This document shows, piece after piece, positions 12,701-24,523 of a DNA stretch of 64,000 nt. Every line of letters starts with the position of its first letter. Position 1 is the first letter of the stretch. This DNA is from [Phialemoniopsis] sp. UDSM-2020 (taxonomy: Eukaryota; Ascomycota; Sordariomycetes; Thyridiales; Thyridiaceae). The notes under the pieces were generated by a model that searched no databases, was not told where the DNA came from, and saw only the letters and a program-made list of their open reading frames with translations. Location: the NCBI GenBank assembly GCA_018873225.1, contig JAEILZ010000008.1:1488001-1552000 (forward strand), in the 5' to 3' direction. Position numbers and translations under genes: made by a program.

Positions 12701-14534
12701 GAGCCACCAGTCAGGGGCATAGGAGGCATCCCCCCAGTGGATACAAGCCCCTGAGGACCCCATCGATGCTAGCCTTAAGCACTAGGGGCGCTTCTTGACT
12801 TGTGCTCCCCGAAGATCCTAGTAATATCTGACGAGGCCCCTGGTACATATCACTCTTCCTTCCACATCAGAGAGCTTTGCGTGACCCGTGTTCAATAACT
12901 ACCCAGGGCAAAGGGAAATTCCGACTCGATTTGTGGATGAGGGGGGGAATCGGCGGGGCAGGGCGTTGCATCGAGAGAAAACCCTGGGAAATTAGAACCT
13001 GTTTTCGAGAGGGTCATGGTCTGGAAACAGTCGCACGATGATGTAACGGATCCAAGAACCCGTCTCTAATGATCCCAAACAGCCGCCCTGGCGAGAAGAT
13101 CGATGGCTGGGATCTCAGGGGGCGCGGCCCGTCACACTCCGTGGTGTGTTTCTTGGACTAACTAAGACTTCTTGGCTGAAATTGCACGGCGAGGTTTTGA
13201 AACTGTGGTGTGGTTTGGAAGTTCTCGTCACCGGCACTGACACTGGTGTCAAGCAGAACCCCAAACGATTAAAAAGCCCTCTTCCTGATGAAGGCTTGCC
13301 CCAACACTAATCGACTTCTGTGCAAGGGCATATGCACCGAAGAGTAGCGAAGGCAAGGCCTGTCTTCCAAGACCACCAGTCTTGTTATCCTTGCAGCTGC
13401 CGTGGGAGACTAGCGTCTCCCCGGGGAAGATCACCGTTTGTGCCGAGCTCCGTTTGGCGGGTGGTGGGGGTTTGGCAGTCGAGGTCAAGCTTGATATCAC
13501 TGAATGAGGCGATGTTGGCCTTATGGAGTCTGCGTTGAGTTGATCCGCACAACGCCTAACTAGGTGATCGCTATTGTCCTCGTACGGGTCGAGTCCGGTT
13601 TGCCATTGATATCCCTTGCCGATGCCGTTACATGTTGGCCGAACGGCGAAGCACCTCACTTACACAGGCGATCTGCTTTTGACAAATCATCTGGCCACAC
13701 AGGATACAGGAATGGGCTCCGGTAGAAAGAAAGGGATGAGCAGACCTAGGAATTGTAGTGCTGTGGAACAGAGACGACGGCAATCAAATCAACACCTATC
13801 AGATCTCATCGAGTGCGGCCCGTCAGACAGACTGGAATTGGGTTGGATGGAGGTGTGTGGGCATCTTAGTCTTAGCTTCTGGAAGTTGGGTGTCGTGTGC
13901 CAACCTCGACTGCATGCACGCGAGTAAAGGAAAACCTTCGAATTCTTTTCGTGCGACTCATTTTACACGAAGCAGCTCGGAATCCCACCCTACTTCTCTT
14001 CTTTTTTCGTTGTTTACGGGTCGGTATGAACCCAGAGGAGCAGGCACACCCTACTTCGTACCTCGCTTGGCTTACTCGAGTAAGGTTGAGGAATGACTGT
14101 CGTGATGAGTCGTGTGCGAAGGCCCCCAATTACCTACAAAGTAGCAATCTCTCATTGCATGCCTATTCTCTCTATTGAGCATACTGAATTGGTCTGCAAA
14201 GTACCTGGCATGCCAATTCTACCTATCAGCTGACGTAACCGTGACTGCGTCTCCAAATCTCCAATACACCATCAGATTCAAACCAGAATTATGTTTCGAG
14301 GCGAAGATGGATAGGGTAGGGTCAACGCGTGTGTTTACCGCCGTCCTTTTGATATAACAGTGACTCTCTGCGTTTACTGATGACCCTTGCTACTTCAGGG
14401 TTCCTCTTTCTGCTTTGTCGTCTGCTCCTTACATGCTCATGCAGGTCAGGGTCCGGGCTAGACCAAGGTAGTCAGGGAGTCCACAAGTCAAGTTTACGTC
14501 GTGGCACGCAAAGAGTTGAGAGGATAGCCGCTAG

Positions 14535-14557
14535 GTGAACCGTGAACCGTGAACCGT
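14535..14557. repeat. GTGAACC tandem repeat, 3 copies
   Basis: Three perfect head-to-tail 7-bp copies followed by GT, inside the gene-free region. No known role. Confidence 0.8.
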
Positions 14558-15170
14558 CTGATCTCAGCCAGCGAGGCGCCAAGTCAGGCTGGGTAAGCAC
14601 ATCGGCAAGCAGGCTTCAGGGTGCCTTACCGAGGGTGTCTAGACGGGTGGCCCCTGCACCATCAGAAACAGGGGATCGCTGAAGCGCCACCATAGCATGA
14701 TCGCCTTGGTGGTGAGAAACGTCTGTGTTTCCTTGAACGGGCTGCTCTCACATCTGTTGCGTCTTGTCGGCCCTTTTTTTCCAATGAGGGGGTTGCTGAC
14801 CCTCGTTCGCCACTTCAAGTCCTCGTTCTCTCACCTCACGAAGCCGGCTTGAGTCTGTGAAAGAGAAAAACTGCCGACCGGTGTTGTGTTCGGCGGGCGG
14901 TGCTCCAACGGTCGGCGGTGGAAATACAGGGTATACAGTCTGAACCTGTCTCTCCAAAGACGGGGCGCTACCTAGTTGGTGTCTTTTACGGAGGATGGAG
15001 GGCGATATCAGCATTCGCTGACATATTGGTCTAGCTTAAGCCAGGGCATAATGTACCTGTAGGTGCCATACCTGTCGTTCGGCCTTCTCTACCCCAAGAC
15101 GGCGAGGTCGGTACCTGGTCTCTCTCCAATCTCCCGCTGATTTGTCAAGTACCTTGGGGATTGTCGTGGT

Positions 15171-15192
15171 CATCATCATCATCCATCATCCA
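15171..15192. repeat. CATCAT/CATC microsatellite
   Basis: Short imperfect run of CAT and CATC units (15171-15192) about 1.2 kb upstream of the zinc-cluster gene. Confidence 0.7.
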
Positions 15193-16401
15193 TGGCCCCC
15201 CAGTCTCCTGCTAGTCCAGTAGCTTGAATGTTCCCCCCCTTCCATCTCGCCCACCTGCCTAGTTTAGCTTCTGGTCTTGAACACTGGCGCAACGACTCGA
15301 CCCGCCTGCTAGCCTGGCTCTGGGCAGGTGGGCAAAGTACTGGAGAGACCATGGAGGCTTGGATGGTCCAGTCGGCGGTCCACGGCAGGCCGGGATTCCC
15401 TCGATTCCATTACCTGGACTTGCTGTTAAACCCACTGCGTCGGTGGGCTCGCTAGTGCTCTAGATTGGCTTGTTTTGCTTCAAATGTTGCTTTGCTTTGC
15501 TGGGGCTCTAAATTACCGGGCTAGCTGGTATGGCTGGGTCCTCTTGGGGGTCCAGTGGTTCCGACGGCAGAGGCCTGCTTCTACTTAGTAAAGTACTTAC
15601 TGTATCTCCTGCTTCCACCAAAAGTCTAAAAATCTACGCTGGCAGTTTGCGTGTGTGTGTGAGAGAAAGAGATCAATTAGAGTGCGTAGCCCGCGGCCCA
15701 GGATCCCCATGTACCTGCGTCTACATGACACTCATGACATCTTCAAGTACCTCTTCTCCCTGCTTCATGCTTCAAGTGCTCCTTCTTGTCCTCTCTCTCC
15801 TCTTTCCAAGGCGGCCCTCGCTGAAATACCCAGAAACCTTACCTCCCACGTTTTCCCATCCATCTCCTCAAAATACACGAATTCCACCATTCCTCCCTCT
15901 CAATCCAATCCCACCCCAGACCCTCTCGAGTCGTGAACCATGCAGGTTGTAGGTTGACCCATCCTCGTGCCCTTGTCGTGATTCTCCGCCCCTCCAAGTG
16001 CTGACTGGTCCATTGCCGCTTTCACTAAAGGCTCGCTTGATCGATTGACACTCTCCGCCCCTCATCGCTGCTCATAACGTCGCCCAAGTACCTTTAGCTC
16101 AATCCCGCCGTTCAAACATACAAACACCACCCGGTCGGCCGTCCGCCATTTACACCTTTTGCCCTCCCTCCTCCAATTACCGGTTCCTCTCGCAAACACT
16201 TCGAGGCAAGCACATTATCGCATCGGTCGGTCAAGCGTGCCATTCTCCAATCTTCGAACGACAGCTCGCGAATTGTGCGAATAAACAAAGGACAAGGCCA
16301 CGTCTTCTACGAGTCGCCTCCCTGGTGGATGACGGCCGTGGGAATCGCTTCCTAACCGCCGAGGCTTCTGCCTCGAGAGGCACACGTCCTGCGCTCCCAA
16401 C

Positions 16402-19400
16402 ATGTCCAACGATCCGTCTTCCCGCCGAATACTTCCTCAGAGCTCCCAGATGAATAACTTCTCATTTGCGCCGCCTGCGTACCAGCAGCCCCCGCGGGAA
16501 ACCCAGAAGAGTGCGCATCGCGACCAGCCATAACCCCCAAGCCTCTTGTTGAAATGCGCCGGCTTCTAACACTTGCGCTTCTGCAGATTATGTCTTCGTC
16601 GACGAACACAATCGCCATAAGCGGTTGAAAGGTATTACCTGCCTAAAGAGATCTCGCAAAGTCAGGTGGACTAACATTGGCGCACTAGTAATGAGAGCAT
16701 GCGAAGGCTGCCGGAGGAGAAAGATCAAATGCGATGCGGCCACTACCAATACCTGGCCATGTTCGGCTTGTATCCGTCTCAAGCTTCACTGTGTCCGTCC
16801 GAACGGCTACGACGGTTCGTCCACCGACGGGCAAGTTTACGAGACGTCCGACTATGAATCGTCCACTCCAGTCTCGGGCGGGTTCCAACAGCAAATGCCC
16901 ATGCAACAACCACAGCAGCAGATGCTACCAAATACTCAGAAGGGCCAGCCCACCATGTACGCGCCACAGCCGCAGATGCCGTACGCTGACCCCGCCAGCC
17001 TCTATCCGCAGGTGCAGTACTCGAATGCGCCGTCAAATCTGCAATATGCTGGCGTCGCCACGCCCATGGGACTGGTAGACCCGAATTATGCAGCCCAAAA
17101 CGTCTTTCCTACGCCTCCGCTGCAATCGTCAAGCTCTCAACCAGATTCTCCGCCAAGCTCGTACACACAAGAGCAGTATGGACAGGCGGATCTTGCAGAC
17201 CTGCTGGGTGAGCTCAAGATGAACGAAGCAGGAACAGGTGAGTATTGTCAGGAGGGCAGCCAAACCGTGTGTAGTTAAAGCTGACTCTTCCGAAGCACCG
17301 TATCTCAATAGCAAGATGAGGGCCAAGATTGGCATGGACGAGGAACCTGTGGTAGGGGATGACGACGAATACAAGAGCCATCTTCCGGCGCTCGTGTCCG
17401 GGCCAGGTCTCAAGATTCGAATCCCTCCGGAGCTCATGCCAGATGATGAGACTGCAGTTCATTACTTCGACCTCTATTTCACTCACGTCCACCCCTATGT
17501 TCCAGTCTTGGACAAGAACATCTTCTATCAGCAATGGCAGTCCAACAGAGAAGCGATATCGCCGCTGCTCTTTGAGGCTATCTTTGCTATAGGGGGTCGC
17601 CTTGACGATGACCCGGCTCAGGGTCAGCAGTGGCTTGCTCTTGCGTCCAGTATGACACCCAGTTCAGCTTTGAGAAGCAATTTTTGGATGTAATCATGGC
17701 TGACATCGCTCACCTAGAACATGCCGACTCCTTCATGGACGTCCCGCGACTAAGCACACTCCAGGCTCTCCTAATTGTTCTCAAAGCGCGTGAAGCGGCT
17801 CCGAAACGAGGTTACTACTACCGGTCGTGGATGGCCATCGTTCAGTGCGTGCAGATGGGCAAGGACCTCGGCTTGGATGAGCACTACGCGGACCACAAAG
17901 CCGGAAAATCATGTGGATCAAGCCCTGCAGAGTGTTTGATGAAGACGCGCATCTGGCAAACAGTGTTTGTCTGTGAGTTGATGATTGGATCTCCTCAAGG
18001 TAAGCGCGCGCATGTGTCGACCGGACGCTTCCCCCAGCTTGACGCGGACGAGAACAAGCCTGACCTGGAAAAATAGGACGTACCGATCTTTCTGTCGACA
18101 TTGACTCCGTCGACCACAGGGTACCTCGTCCAGTTCCCGGACTCGAAGATGCCGAGTATCATGTTTCTCGGAACTTTACATATTTTACCCGTGTAGTTTC
18201 CAACGTCTCCGTGTTGAATCGCGTTTACGGGAATCTCAAGAAGAACAAAAACAAGGACTGGCAATCAGATCCCGAAGTTGCTCAACTCAATCCAGCGTTT
18301 GACGCATGGCTGAACGAGCTTCCTCAGGACATGGCCGTCAGTTACCCACAGGATGGCTCGCCACCATGGCTGCCTTCGCCCTTTATTGGCAATCTCCACT
18401 CTTACTATCACCTCAGCATCATCATGCTCCATCGGCCACAACTTCAAGTCTTCAACCCGAACAGTGGCGACGGACAATGGAAACATCACATGATGATATG
18501 CTATAACGCTGCGAAGCTGCTATGCCGCTTGGAAGAGGCCACCCTACAAGCCTTTGGCCTCGTAGGCCTACAGTGCATGCAGCGAGGTGTGAATTTCACC
18601 ATCTACGCGGTCTTGACTTGCATTGTCCTCCATCTGGTATGTACAACGAGTTCTGCAGCACAACTTGAGGATGACTGGCTGATGGCGTCACTTTTCTAGG
18701 TTGCCATAACTTCACCCGACCCAGATTTCAACTCGGACGCTCGGGAGTACTTCACCCGGCATATGAGGATATTGGAGAAGTGCATGAGCGCATGGCCGAT
18801 GCCAGACATGCAAAAGCAGATCGACGCGGTGCGCGAGGCATTCTCAGCTGACACCAGGAAGCCCTTTGTTCTAAAGCCGAGCTTCCCATACGGAAGCCCG
18901 CCTCCAGTCGGCAATCCCAGCCCTCTTCGGCCAGACACAGGCTTCCAGCCGCCTATGCCCCGGCACTCCCCACTGGACAACTCTCTGGATAGCACGGTTC
19001 AAAACTCCCATGTTAGTTATGCCAGCCACCCTATCTCACCCCCCATCTCGGCCGGCCCATTGGACTTGAAGAGTGACCATTCTTCTGTGGACCAGTCGCT
19101 CGCCATGATGGCATCACAGGGTCCTGCGATGCAGCAGGCTATGCCCTTGTCGGACGCACCGGCTTGGAACCCCTCTCGGATATTTGAGTAAGTGAATCCC
19201 AAGAATGAATCGTCGAGTGTATACCCGTATGGATCGCCTTGCTGACAATTTCGTGTAGACAGTGGAACTCTACGTTCGGTACGCCCCAAGTCCAGTCGCA
19301 GCCTGTCACCATTCCTCCCCAGACCAGTTCTCTAAGTGTCTCTCCATCTTCAGGTGCCTCCGAGGTCCCCACGATTCAGGATATCCAGGCTGTTCAGTCC

Positions 19401-19580
19401 AGCCTTCCTCAGAACATACAAGCGCAACAAATGCCGACGTATACTGCCGCACCGATGCAGACATTCGTCACTCCTGCCATGTGGCAAGAGTCTGTGGCTA
19501 GCGTGTATGAGGGAGGTCTGGGAGGTCTCAAACGGGGCTGGGACTACGACATGAATATGCCCATGGCAAAACGTCGATGA
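16402..19580 (+). CDS. Zn(II)2Cys6 transcription factor with fungal-specific TF domain
   Basis: Sequence-specific nuclear regulator; targets unknown. Eight exons: 16402-16510, 16587-16631, 16689-17237, 17296-17649, 17718-17999, 18077-18636, 18700-19187, 19259-19580. The spliced frame is 902 aa and closes exactly. A basic segment YVFVDEHNRHKRLK directly precedes the zinc cluster, C56-x2-C59-x6-C66-x9-C76-x2-C79-x6-C86 (RACEGCRRRKIKCD). A Gln/Pro-rich linker follows (about 95-220), then the fungal_trans domain with HYFDLYFTHVHPYVPVLD, FEAIFAIGG and the hallmark RLSTLQALLIVLKAREAAP and YYYRSWMAIVQ. The C-terminal third is Pro/Ser/Gln-rich, as in activation regions. Three exons are under 300 nt and one intron lies immediately before the zinc-cluster exon. 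The subfamily looks strongly conserved but I cannot name an orthologue safely. Confidence 0.92.
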
Positions 19581-20924
19581 TGCCGGAGTCGAACGCGGAA
19601 TTTTCACGATTAATGTACAACGATATGACGAATCTTAGTTTTCTTTGTTGCGAATGTTTGGATCCGACTTGGCTATATTGACGCTGCACTGGCTGCTGGC
19701 GATGGGTGTTGGGCCTGGCATCTTCACATCGTTGGAAGAAGCGGTGGCACGGCCACCACAACAATTTCCGCCTTTCCGATTGACATCAGCTTGTGTAGCA
19801 ACACGATACGTAACGAAGCCTCTTGGGTTTTGAGCTCTACACATCAAGCACCAACCACGATAGCTTGTGCTTGTAGTGCCATTCACTCCGGGGTTGCCAG
19901 TACCTTGTTTCCGGTATTCATTACAGGTCATGGCGAAACTTCATGAGAACTCGCCATGGTCTACCAAGCTACTCTCCGACGGGCGTTTGAAGGAGGTCTT
20001 TTGGGAACACAGCACGACGCTGTGGGCGTTTAGGATAACGGAAAAGGTGGACAAGTGGTGTACGCAGCAAGTCAGCCGCACCTAGTCGTGTCTGCTGTCT
20101 GGCACTTCGTGGACGTGGCCCTGGTATAAGCTTTTGATTGTGTATAATACATTGGCAGCTTCTTGTTCTCTCTGGCATTCGGCTTGACGAGCGCACATCT
20201 CCAAATGGGTCGAGATATGTATATACGAATGGTACACAATACCAAGTTAGGGGAGAATTGAGTCGAAGATGACACGAACACTTCTCATGAAGCTCACTAA
20301 GCTAGAAGCGCAAACACGAGTTGCGAGCCATCCATGTCCCATTCAATCTGCCTACTCTCACATAACACTTCTGAAGTACATACACTGATCCCATGAGCGC
20401 GGAAGACAGAAACTCCCCTGAACGCCATGATAGCAGACTATGTTACACTTATCTTACATTGAATTGGCCTAAGAACAACTCCGTTACAGACTGTGATATA
20501 CAGCCCATGCCAACCACATTATGAATGTTCATGAATACCTGCTTCTGATCTGATCTGATCATGTGAGCCTTTAAGGTGAGGCGGCTAGTGTTGATGATGC
20601 TAGCATCTAGACCTAGTCCGCGCCGGTGACATTTTTATCACTGGTCAGGGATCCATCGCCCACTTGCGAGCCTCCCCCTTTAGCGAAGAGTAAGGCATAG
20701 GCCAGGTCGAAGACATGTTGCTCAAGTGCAGGTCTGTAGGTCTAGGTTGCACCAGACTTGCAGGGAGTAATCGGGGCCACGCCTCGACGCAGCGTGAGCT
20801 AGCAAAGGAGCCACCAGAGGTCCTGGCTGATGTTCTTCCATGACAACAACATAAATGATACTCCTGGCTGATCGAATCCCGAGGCAGACGTCCCTGTAGT
20901 ACCCCGTCAGGAACCCCGTCAGGC
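19581..20924. other. intergenic, convergent 3' flanks
   Basis: About 1.3 kb between the Zn2Cys6 gene and the TMEM186-like gene. A short TGATC-rich run (CTGATC repeats near 20546-20560) is present. No gene, RNA or long repeat can be supported. Confidence 0.55.
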
Positions 20925-21770
20925 TTACCGGCCCGTGGCACCACCACCAGCAGCGGCCCTCCTCTCGATCGACGCCGCGACCTCCCTCCACAGCCACCCC
21001 TCCTTGACCTCGCCCTTGGGGCTCTGCTCCGGCACGTGGAACCTCGTACTAGGCGGCTGCGCAAGCCTCGTCCACCAGGGCCCCCTCCCGGCGCCCACGG
21101 GAGCATCCCGGATGTAGTTGACCATGCCGAAGCGCTCGCGCGCGGGGCGCAGGTCGCCGACGCGCATGGCGCTCACGCGCGGCTTGCCGATCCAGCTCAT
21201 GGTCGTGACTTCCAACTTAGCGTCGGCGGGCACGTCGCGCGCCCAGCGGCGCAGGAGGTCGCGCGACTGGCGCGCGAACTGGGGCAGCTGAAGGCGCACG
21301 TGGGCGACGTAGGGCGTCGTGCTGTAGGCGACGAAGACGAGGGGCACGACGCCGCAGGCGGCTACGCCGGCGGCGCGGTGCAGGGGCTCGTCCGGGGAGG
21401 AGAGGTAGGCCGGGGTGACGACGAGGCAGAAGAAGGCGAAGGTGAAGAGCGTGGTCAGCTTGAGGCAGGCGAGGAAGGTGGTCTTGCCCGTGCCGGCGTG
21501 GTAGATGAGGAGGCTCTCGGGGAAGGCATGGCGCGGCGGCGGTGCGGCGGGCTGGGGTTGTGGTTTCTGTTTCTGTTGCTGTTTGCCGACGGATGGGTGG
21601 GAGGATGTGCTGGCTGGGCGTCTTGATGAGAGAGGTGGGAGCTGTAGGGACTTGATGGAGGGAGAGGCCGGCTTGGGGAGAGAGTGTGCGAAGAGCCCGA
21701 GGGTTGTTGAAGTGCTGCGGAGGGAATGTGAGGGCAGCCTACTCTGGCAGATGAGGCGGATGAGAGACAT
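20925..21770 (-). CDS. TMEM186/TMEM70-like mitochondrial inner-membrane protein
   Basis: Single exon, 281 aa. The N-terminal about 80 residues are Ser/Arg-rich without acidic residues, as in mitochondrial presequences. Then comes ESLLIYHAGTGKTTFLACLKLTTLF, followed by two hydrophobic segments (about residues 100-122 and 131-152), and KLEVTTMSWIGKPRVSAMRVGDLRP with ERFGMVNYIRD. This layout matches fungal members of the TMEM70/TMEM186 family, which in animals help respiratory-complex assembly; the fungal role is inferred only. The stop TAA lies within a donor-like GTAAGC, so an additional 3' exon cannot be excluded, but the protein already covers the family core. Confidence 0.75.
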   Translation of the reverse strand: MSLIRLICQSRLPSHSLRSTSTTLGLFAHSLPKPASPSIKSLQLPPLSSRRPASTSSHPSVGKQQQKQKPQPQPAAPPPRHAFPESLLIYHAGTGKTTFLACLKLTTLFTFAFFCLVVTPAYLSSPDEPLHRAAGVAACGVVPLVFVAYSTTPYVAHVRLQLPQFARQSRDLLRRWARDVPADAKLEVTTMSWIGKPRVSAMRVGDLRPARERFGMVNYIRDAPVGAGRGPWWTRLAQPPSTRFHVPEQSPKGEVKEGWLWREVAASIERRAAAGGGATGR

Positions 21771-22066
21771 TATATACTATGTAAGGAGCGTCAGGTTGGG
21801 AGGCGAAAATATGAAGCTCTTCAATCAAGCATCGCTGTTGAGAGTTGTCATGGTAGGTAGTTGTGAAAATTGTAAGTGCCAGATCCTGAAATGGCCCAAG
21901 CTCAAGCTAAGCTCTGAAGCTCTAACGGGCGTTCAGTTAAGGAAATACAGTCACTAGAAGAAAATAAGACCGTTCGGTCAAGAATCGGAAATATTTCAAT
22001 GGATAATGTTTGACGTTGCTGATCATGGCTAATTCAATTAACACTCCAAAAATCAATTGAGACTTC

Positions 22067-22783
22067 TTAAGCAACGTTCTTCTCCAGCCACTCCAACCAC
22101 TGGTCCGCCGTCCAGCCCGAGCTGACCTCATTGGCAATGACCCCATCAAAGATGACGGTCGGACTGACGTGCACGCCCACAAGCCTCGCCGTCTTGACCA
22201 GCACCTTGAGGTCGTTGGTTACCTTGTTGCCGCTGTTGAGGCTGCCGTCCGGGCCCGGCTTGTCCGAGACCACCAGCAAATCGTAGATCTCGGCCTCGTC
22301 GACGCCGGCGCTGCCGGCCGCGAGCTTGGCGAGGCGCCGGTAAGTGTCGTTGCGCTTCTCGTTGACGACGTTGACGTCAAAGTACTCGGTCTGCGCGCGG
22401 AACAGTGCCTCGGAGAAGTCGTAGAACTTGGCGGGTGCGAGGCGCGACACGGCGAGCCCGGCCTCATGTACGAGTGTCGAGGACGGGTGCCACGGCTGGA
22501 TCTGCTGCCGGAAGATGACCTGCACCTTGGTGGCGAGGCCCGGGCTGGAGCGGACGCGCGGGGCGACGTCCGAGTAGAGGGTCTTGAAGAGCTCTGTGGG
22601 ACAAGCACCGGTGTTGAGCGTGCGGGGTTTCGTCACATAGACTGGAAGGGACTTACTGGCAGAGAATGGGCAGACGTAGTCTAGGAACACCTCGATGGTG
22701 TGCAGAGGCTCGTTGAAGCTCGCAGCCGAGGCTTCGTTGGAGAAGAGCAGCCTGTGGCCCTTGAACTTGGGTGCGAGCGCCAT
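22067..22783 (-). CDS. thioredoxin-fold (DsbA-like) protein with CPFS motif
   Basis: Two exons, 22783-22657 and 22593-22067 (63-nt intron GTAAGT..CAG), 217 aa. The pattern is DsbA/2-hydroxychromene isomerase-like: beta-strand EVFLDYVCPFSAK, where CPFS replaces the CxxC redox pair (only Cys at about residue 38); a helical insert; and a C-terminal HVSPTVIFDG with the cis-Pro element. Loss of the second Cys suggests glutathione-linked, monothiol or non-redox chemistry rather than disulfide exchange. No signal peptide or membrane segment is seen. Start: ATG at 22783; open frame upstream is not supported by an ATG in a good position. Function not known to me. Confidence 0.8.
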   Translation of the reverse strand: MALAPKFKGHRLLFSNEASAASFNEPLHTIEVFLDYVCPFSASKSLPVYVTKPRTLNTGACPTELFKTLYSDVAPRVRSSPGLATKVQVIFRQQIQPWHPSSTLVHEAGLAVSRLAPAKFYDFSEALFRAQTEYFDVNVVNEKRNDTYRRLAKLAAGSAGVDEAEIYDLLVVSDKPGPDGSLNSGNKVTNDLKVLVKTARLVGVHVSPTVIFDGVIANEVSSGWTADQWLEWLEKNVA

Positions 22784-23295
22784 GGTCAGGTCGATGAACG
22801 AACGAGCTTGCTTGCTGTGGATGATGCTGTGGGTGTTTCGGACCTTGGGACTTTGTGTAAGTCTAGGTCTCGGAGCCTTTAAATGTGAGCAGGTCGGAAA
22901 GTCAAATATGTCTTTGAATAAGGTGATGGTGAGCTGTGTCGTGCCATTTGTCGGGTATGACGATTTTGAGCTCACTAACACTGCTGCATGATAAGCTCTC
23001 CACCAGCTCCGGCGTGCATGGTGGAGAGAGATCGCTTCGGGGGCGCCGGCGGGGTAGTTAGTAGCTTGCATTCTCCAACAAAGACGGCCGAGAACCCTTG
23101 ATTGGCAGCCCATGGTCTCATCTTGTCGACTACTCCGCAAGCTATCCAACCATTTGCATGTGAGACTATTGCGTTGCCCGAGCAAGACTCATTCTTGGGT
23201 TTGTGACAGCAATTTGTCTTGAGATAGACTCGATATGCTACGTGGGCTCGTTCATACATAAATCGTGTGCAGTGGAAGCTGCGACACCTCTCAAC
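22784..23295. other. intergenic between tandem minus-strand genes
   Basis: About 0.5 kb holding the promoter of the thioredoxin-fold gene and the 3' flank of the oxygenase gene; nothing else seen. Confidence 0.5.
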
Positions 23296-24523
23296 TCAAG
23301 AGACAGTGTTCTTCGCGACAATTCCCCTTGCAAACTCGCCAAAGGTGATGTGTTGTGAAATATCAACCTCCTCACCCAGGTTGGGCTGCGTGAAAACGGC
23401 TAACGTATTCCTCGCGATCTTGCCGTCACTCAAGGCAGCCCGTGCACCTCTCACAAAGTGAGGTACAGCCTTGAATTTTCCCTCTGTGATCCTCTCCAGC
23501 GCCTCGCCAGTTTGGAATGCAATGCAGTCCCTGGGGATCTTGACTTGCACGGTTTCGCCTGTCCTCGACTTGATGTACAGCCCTGCTGCCGGGTCGGGAG
23601 ACGCAGCGAGTTCCTCCAAGGGGGCAAGAACTGGCGGCACAGTAGCTTCGAACTTGGGCGCAACAGGCACCGACTTCTTTTCGTCAACAAACATGGCGGA
23701 TGTCAACCCCGTGAGACATCCGTGGTCAAGATGTGTGGCGCACCAGTCATCCTCGTCTCCGCCATCCACTGCGGCAGTAGTAGAACCAGCCTCCTCTGGG
23801 AAGTAATGCAACAAACGTGCCTTTGTCGTCGTTGATGAGGAGACCATGTGCTCCAGGTATGCTTTCGGATAGCCAGAAATCTCCTTTTCAGCGAATCTGT
23901 CACATACCCGGGCTACTAGCACGGCAACGTCGATGATAAGTCTGCATAGCTGCTCAAAGTTCATCTTGAATCCGGGAAGGGTTGCCTCATCCGGCCACAT
24001 GTTTGGAGATAGATATTCTGGGAAGTTCTCCTCAGAAAACTGCTCTGTCGGCTTGGCGCAGGATAAGGCCGGGTCGACATAGAAGGCGCAGTTTGCGTAG
24101 AAAGACCCCTTCAAAGTGTCTACCTGGCCGTTCTTGAGGGTCTCCTTGCCAAGTGACCACCCTGTGAGATATTTGGCCTTTTCATTCTCCAGTTTTGCTG
24201 AGTGACTTCATGTTAGACTAATACCTTATACACGCCACAAGACAAAATGCTATGAACGTACAGAGATCTTCTGAGGGGAGGTTGCCAAGATAGGACGAAT
24301 ACGAGAGTAGATGTCTCCTCAGATCGACAAACTCGGAGGGGACATCCTTGACAATGAGTATACCCAGAGAGTCGGGCCCGAATGCCTGCTGGAGAGTCTC
24401 AAAGGAGACGCTGCCTAGAGTACTTGTGAGTGACTTAGACAAGATCTTGACGGGCTTCAATCATATCTTACCTGCTTTGAGGTCATGCAAAGACACTGTC
24501 ACAGCTTGTGCGAGAGTAGCCAT
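23296..24523 (-). CDS. 2-oxoglutarate/Fe(II) oxygenase, isopenicillin-N-synthase-like fold
   Basis: Three exons, 24523-24472, 24414-24262 and 24197-23296, give 368 aa with phases that close. The non-haem iron site is readable: THLDHG places H224 and D226, and AVPHFVRG gives the distal H315, with R331 (RNTLAVF) a candidate 2-oxoglutarate ligand. The N-terminal segment SFETLQQAFGPDSLGILIVKDVP resembles the DIOX_N region, though divergent. Substrate unknown; the neighbours give no pathway hint, so a secondary-metabolism role would be guesswork. Start: ATG at 24523, in a 17-codon first exon. A 360-bp divergent promoter separates it from FRG1. Confidence 0.82.

Larger units (their letters stand above)
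9720..16401. other. 6.7 kb gene-free region upstream of Zn2Cys6 regulator
   Basis: Between the divergent CIA2 and Zn2Cys6 genes. No open frame here is long (all under about 140 codons) and none joins others through good splice sites or shows a domain. Small repeats seen: GTGAACC x3 (14535-14557), CATGG words near 11350-11358, and CATC repeats (15171-15192). The last 0.8 kb before 16402 is pyrimidine-rich, like a fungal promoter and 5' leader. A long leader, non-coding RNA or decayed sequence is possible. I cannot support any of these specifically. Confidence 0.5.

Noticed and set aside
11090..14357. Several 60-135 codon frames in the gene-free region
   Set aside because: None has a domain, signal peptide with cysteine pattern, or splice partners; sizes fit chance at this base composition.
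21036..21626. 196-codon plus-strand frame over the TMEM186-like gene
   Set aside because: Gly/Glu/Ala-rich antisense shadow in GC-rich coding DNA.
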